From positions 1 through 44,290 of the forward strand of contig SMOI01000268.1 in the NCBI GenBank assembly GCA_008000375.1: 44,290 nucleotides of DNA, read 5' to 3'. This document shows positions 42,901 to 44,290 of this stretch, piece after piece. The position numbers and the translations under genes were made by a program. Under the pieces are notes generated by a model. The model saw only the letters and a program-made list of their open reading frames with translations. It made no database searches and was not told where the DNA came from. This DNA comes from Poteriospumella lacustris. Its lineage: Eukaryota; Sar; Chrysophyceae; Chromulinales; Dinobryaceae. How positions within the stretch are numbered: the first letter of the stretch is position 1; the number at the start of each line of letters is the position of its first letter.

Positions 42901-44290
42901 TGTTGGATCGCGGCGCGAACATCGACTACCAAAACACGTTGCACGGTCGTTCGGCGTTGCATTATGCCGCCGCCTGTGGCCACGAAACCGTGACGCGTAT
43001 TTTGGTCGAGCGCTTGGCGGACGTAACGTTACGCGACCACAACGGACAAACGCCGTACGACATCGCGGAGCAGGAGAACTTCATTCAGTTGATGAGCGTC
43101 TTGTCGCAGTTCCGCAGCGGCAACCTCGGCACGGTGCAATTGACCCGCGGCTACGTCAACAACCAAAAACTGTGTCCGTTGGGCTGCGGCACGATCCTCT
43201 TGCCCTTCGATGTACCCGCGCACGTCAACGAATGTCCCCTGCGCATCGTGCCGTGCCCGTTGGGCTGTGAGCTCCGGACGTTGGCCCGTGAAATCGACGA
43301 CCACTTGCAGGCGGAGTGCCCGAAACGCTTCATCACGTGCCCCGAGTGCCACCAGCCGGAGCAGTTCCGCGCAGAACTGCTGCCGGTGCATTTGCACGAC
43401 GACTGCATCAAACGCATCGTCGCGTGTCCGTTGGAGTGCGGCAAGGACATGGAATTCCACGACGTCGCCGTGCATGTCGAGCGCCTCTGCGCCCATCGGT
43501 TGGTGCCGTGTCCGAACCAGTGCCCCATGGACATGCAGGTGCGCTTCACGGACCTGCCAGAGCACCTCGAGGCAACGTGTATCAATCGACGCGTGCCGTG
43601 TCCGCTGAAGTGTCGGTCGATGGTCATTTTCCATCGCCTCGCGGAGCATATGGACCAGGTGTGTTCGTTGCGCCCCACGACGTGTCAGTTCTGTCACACG
43701 ACGGTGACCTTTGAAGCGAAAGACCGACACGAGGGCCAAGAGTGTGCACAGCGACTGGTGCCATGTCCCTGGAAATGTGGCCAATCGGTGTGCGTGGGTG
43801 CGTTGGAGGAGCACAAGGCGACGGTCTGTGGGAAACAAGCGGTGGAGTGTTCGCTGGGCTGTGGCCGGAAGGTCTATCGTGCCGTGATGGAGACGCACCA
43901 GCGCACGGAATGCACGAATCGTCTCGTGCCGTGTCCGCACGGCTGCATGGAAACGATCACTGTCGCTTCGACGACCACGACGACCACGACGACGGCAACG
44001 GCAACCGCCGCCAGTGCCGCTCTGGGTGCGCGGTCGCAGGAACGTCCCCGCTGTGTCCCCGCGAAGCTGTTGCCGTACCATCTGAAATACGATTGTCCGC
44101 ATCGCCCGGCGCGTTGCTCGTTGTGCCAAGGCGACGTCACCGCCGCGACGTTGACGCAGCATCAGGAGGACCAGTGTCCACGGCGGGTGGTGCACTGCCG
44201 CAACCCCGGCTGCCAAAAGACGCTGCCGTTCGACGAGCGCGAAGAACACGAGATTCGTCTGTGTCGTTTCCGTATGGCGCCGTGTCCACA
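33963..44290 (+). CDS. Giant ankyrin-repeat / TRAF-type zinc-finger protein (3' end outside window)
   Basis: Exons 33963-34808, 34872-39948 and 40036-44290 (introns 63 and 87 nt) stay open to the window edge: more than 3,392 residues. An in-frame stop at 33921 supports the ATG at 33963. Order: ankyrin block 1 (25-340; GYTPLMLAAGMNMKDIV, FGQTALTIACSTGNADVVQYLL); TRAF-type zinc-finger array 1 (about 507-1190; some 18 units of C-P-x-x-C-G...H...C-x-x-R); ankyrin block 2 (1458-1583; HGDTALTLACRMGNLPFVEIL); coiled coil (1650-1760) with a dynein-stalk-like helical segment (1736-1878); acidic/Ser linker (1880-2460); helical region and ankyrin block 3 (2570-3000); zinc-finger array 2 (3019 to the edge, at least 12 units). 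Such proteins are scaffolds; partner and pathway are unknown. Translation of 40036 onward was read directly, no stop found. Confidence 0.9.

Noticed and set aside
37023-44249. Antisense frames of 406-582 codons opposite the giant gene
   Set aside because: His/Arg/Val-rich antisense of GC-biased Cys/His zinc-finger and ankyrin codons. The sense frame has clear repeats and introns.
1-44290. CRISPR arrays, bacterial operons, prophage or integrated virus
   Set aside because: No spacer-repeat arrays, no phage or viral core genes and no bacterial gene arrangement seen. Gene structure is eukaryotic throughout.

Overview
The window is nuclear DNA of a microbial eukaryote. Genes carry short spliceosomal introns (54-124 nt, GT...AG, often GTAAGT or GTACGT donors), one nuclear-type tRNA gene is present, and the proteins are typical eukaryotic ones: 9-1-1 clamp subunit, spliceosomal cyclophilin, DEAH ribosome-biogenesis helicase, GOST seven-TM protein, RUS/DUF647 protein and a LOV-type PAS protein. 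A secreted Pro/Thr-repeat protein, a giant ankyrin/TRAF-zinc-finger protein and an Inr-like TCATT(C/T)...ATTTC element fit a stramenopile, perhaps an oomycete. That assignment is inference and not proven here.

Layout, left to right. 1-2526 (-): 3'-truncated secreted Pro/Ser/Thr-rich protein with four copies of a Cys-flanked W-Y-[YF]-G-W-Y cassette, readable only after removing a 73-nt intron. 2776-2848 (-): tRNA-Trp(CCA). 2999-4492 (-): GPR107/108-like GOST protein. 5248-7481 (+): two-RRM RNA-binding protein with three introns. 7482-11488: 4 kb without a credible gene, pyrimidine-rich on the + strand, with C-tracts and 10-bp tandem repeats. 11489-17192 (-): DHX37/Dhr1-type DEAH helicase with very long acidic insertions. 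17482-19357 (+): RAD9, divergent from DHX37. 19494-20720 (-): unknown coiled-coil acidic protein. 21168-22745 (+): RUS-family protein. 23218-25011 (+): CWC27 cyclophilin with five introns. 25081-25557 (-): small unknown protein with one ankyrin-like unit. 25893-28274 (+): F-box protein. 28880-30019 (+): LOV-like PAS protein lacking the photoreactive Cys. 30020-33962: second 4-kb gene-poor, pyrimidine-rich gap. 33963-44290 (+): giant ankyrin/TRAF-zinc-finger protein, more than 3,390 residues, running off the right edge.

There is no operon. Most genes are ordinary housekeeping functions (ribosome biogenesis, splicing, DNA-damage checkpoint, Golgi/endosome membrane). The least ordinary items are the WYYGWY secreted protein, the Cys-less LOV protein with a possible myristoylated or alternatively spliced N-terminus, the alternating ankyrin/zinc-finger giant, and the two long pyrimidine-rich gaps that each follow a + strand gene. 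Two genes (CWC27 and the F-box gene) contain short introns that are multiples of three and stop-free, so their retention would leave the frame intact.
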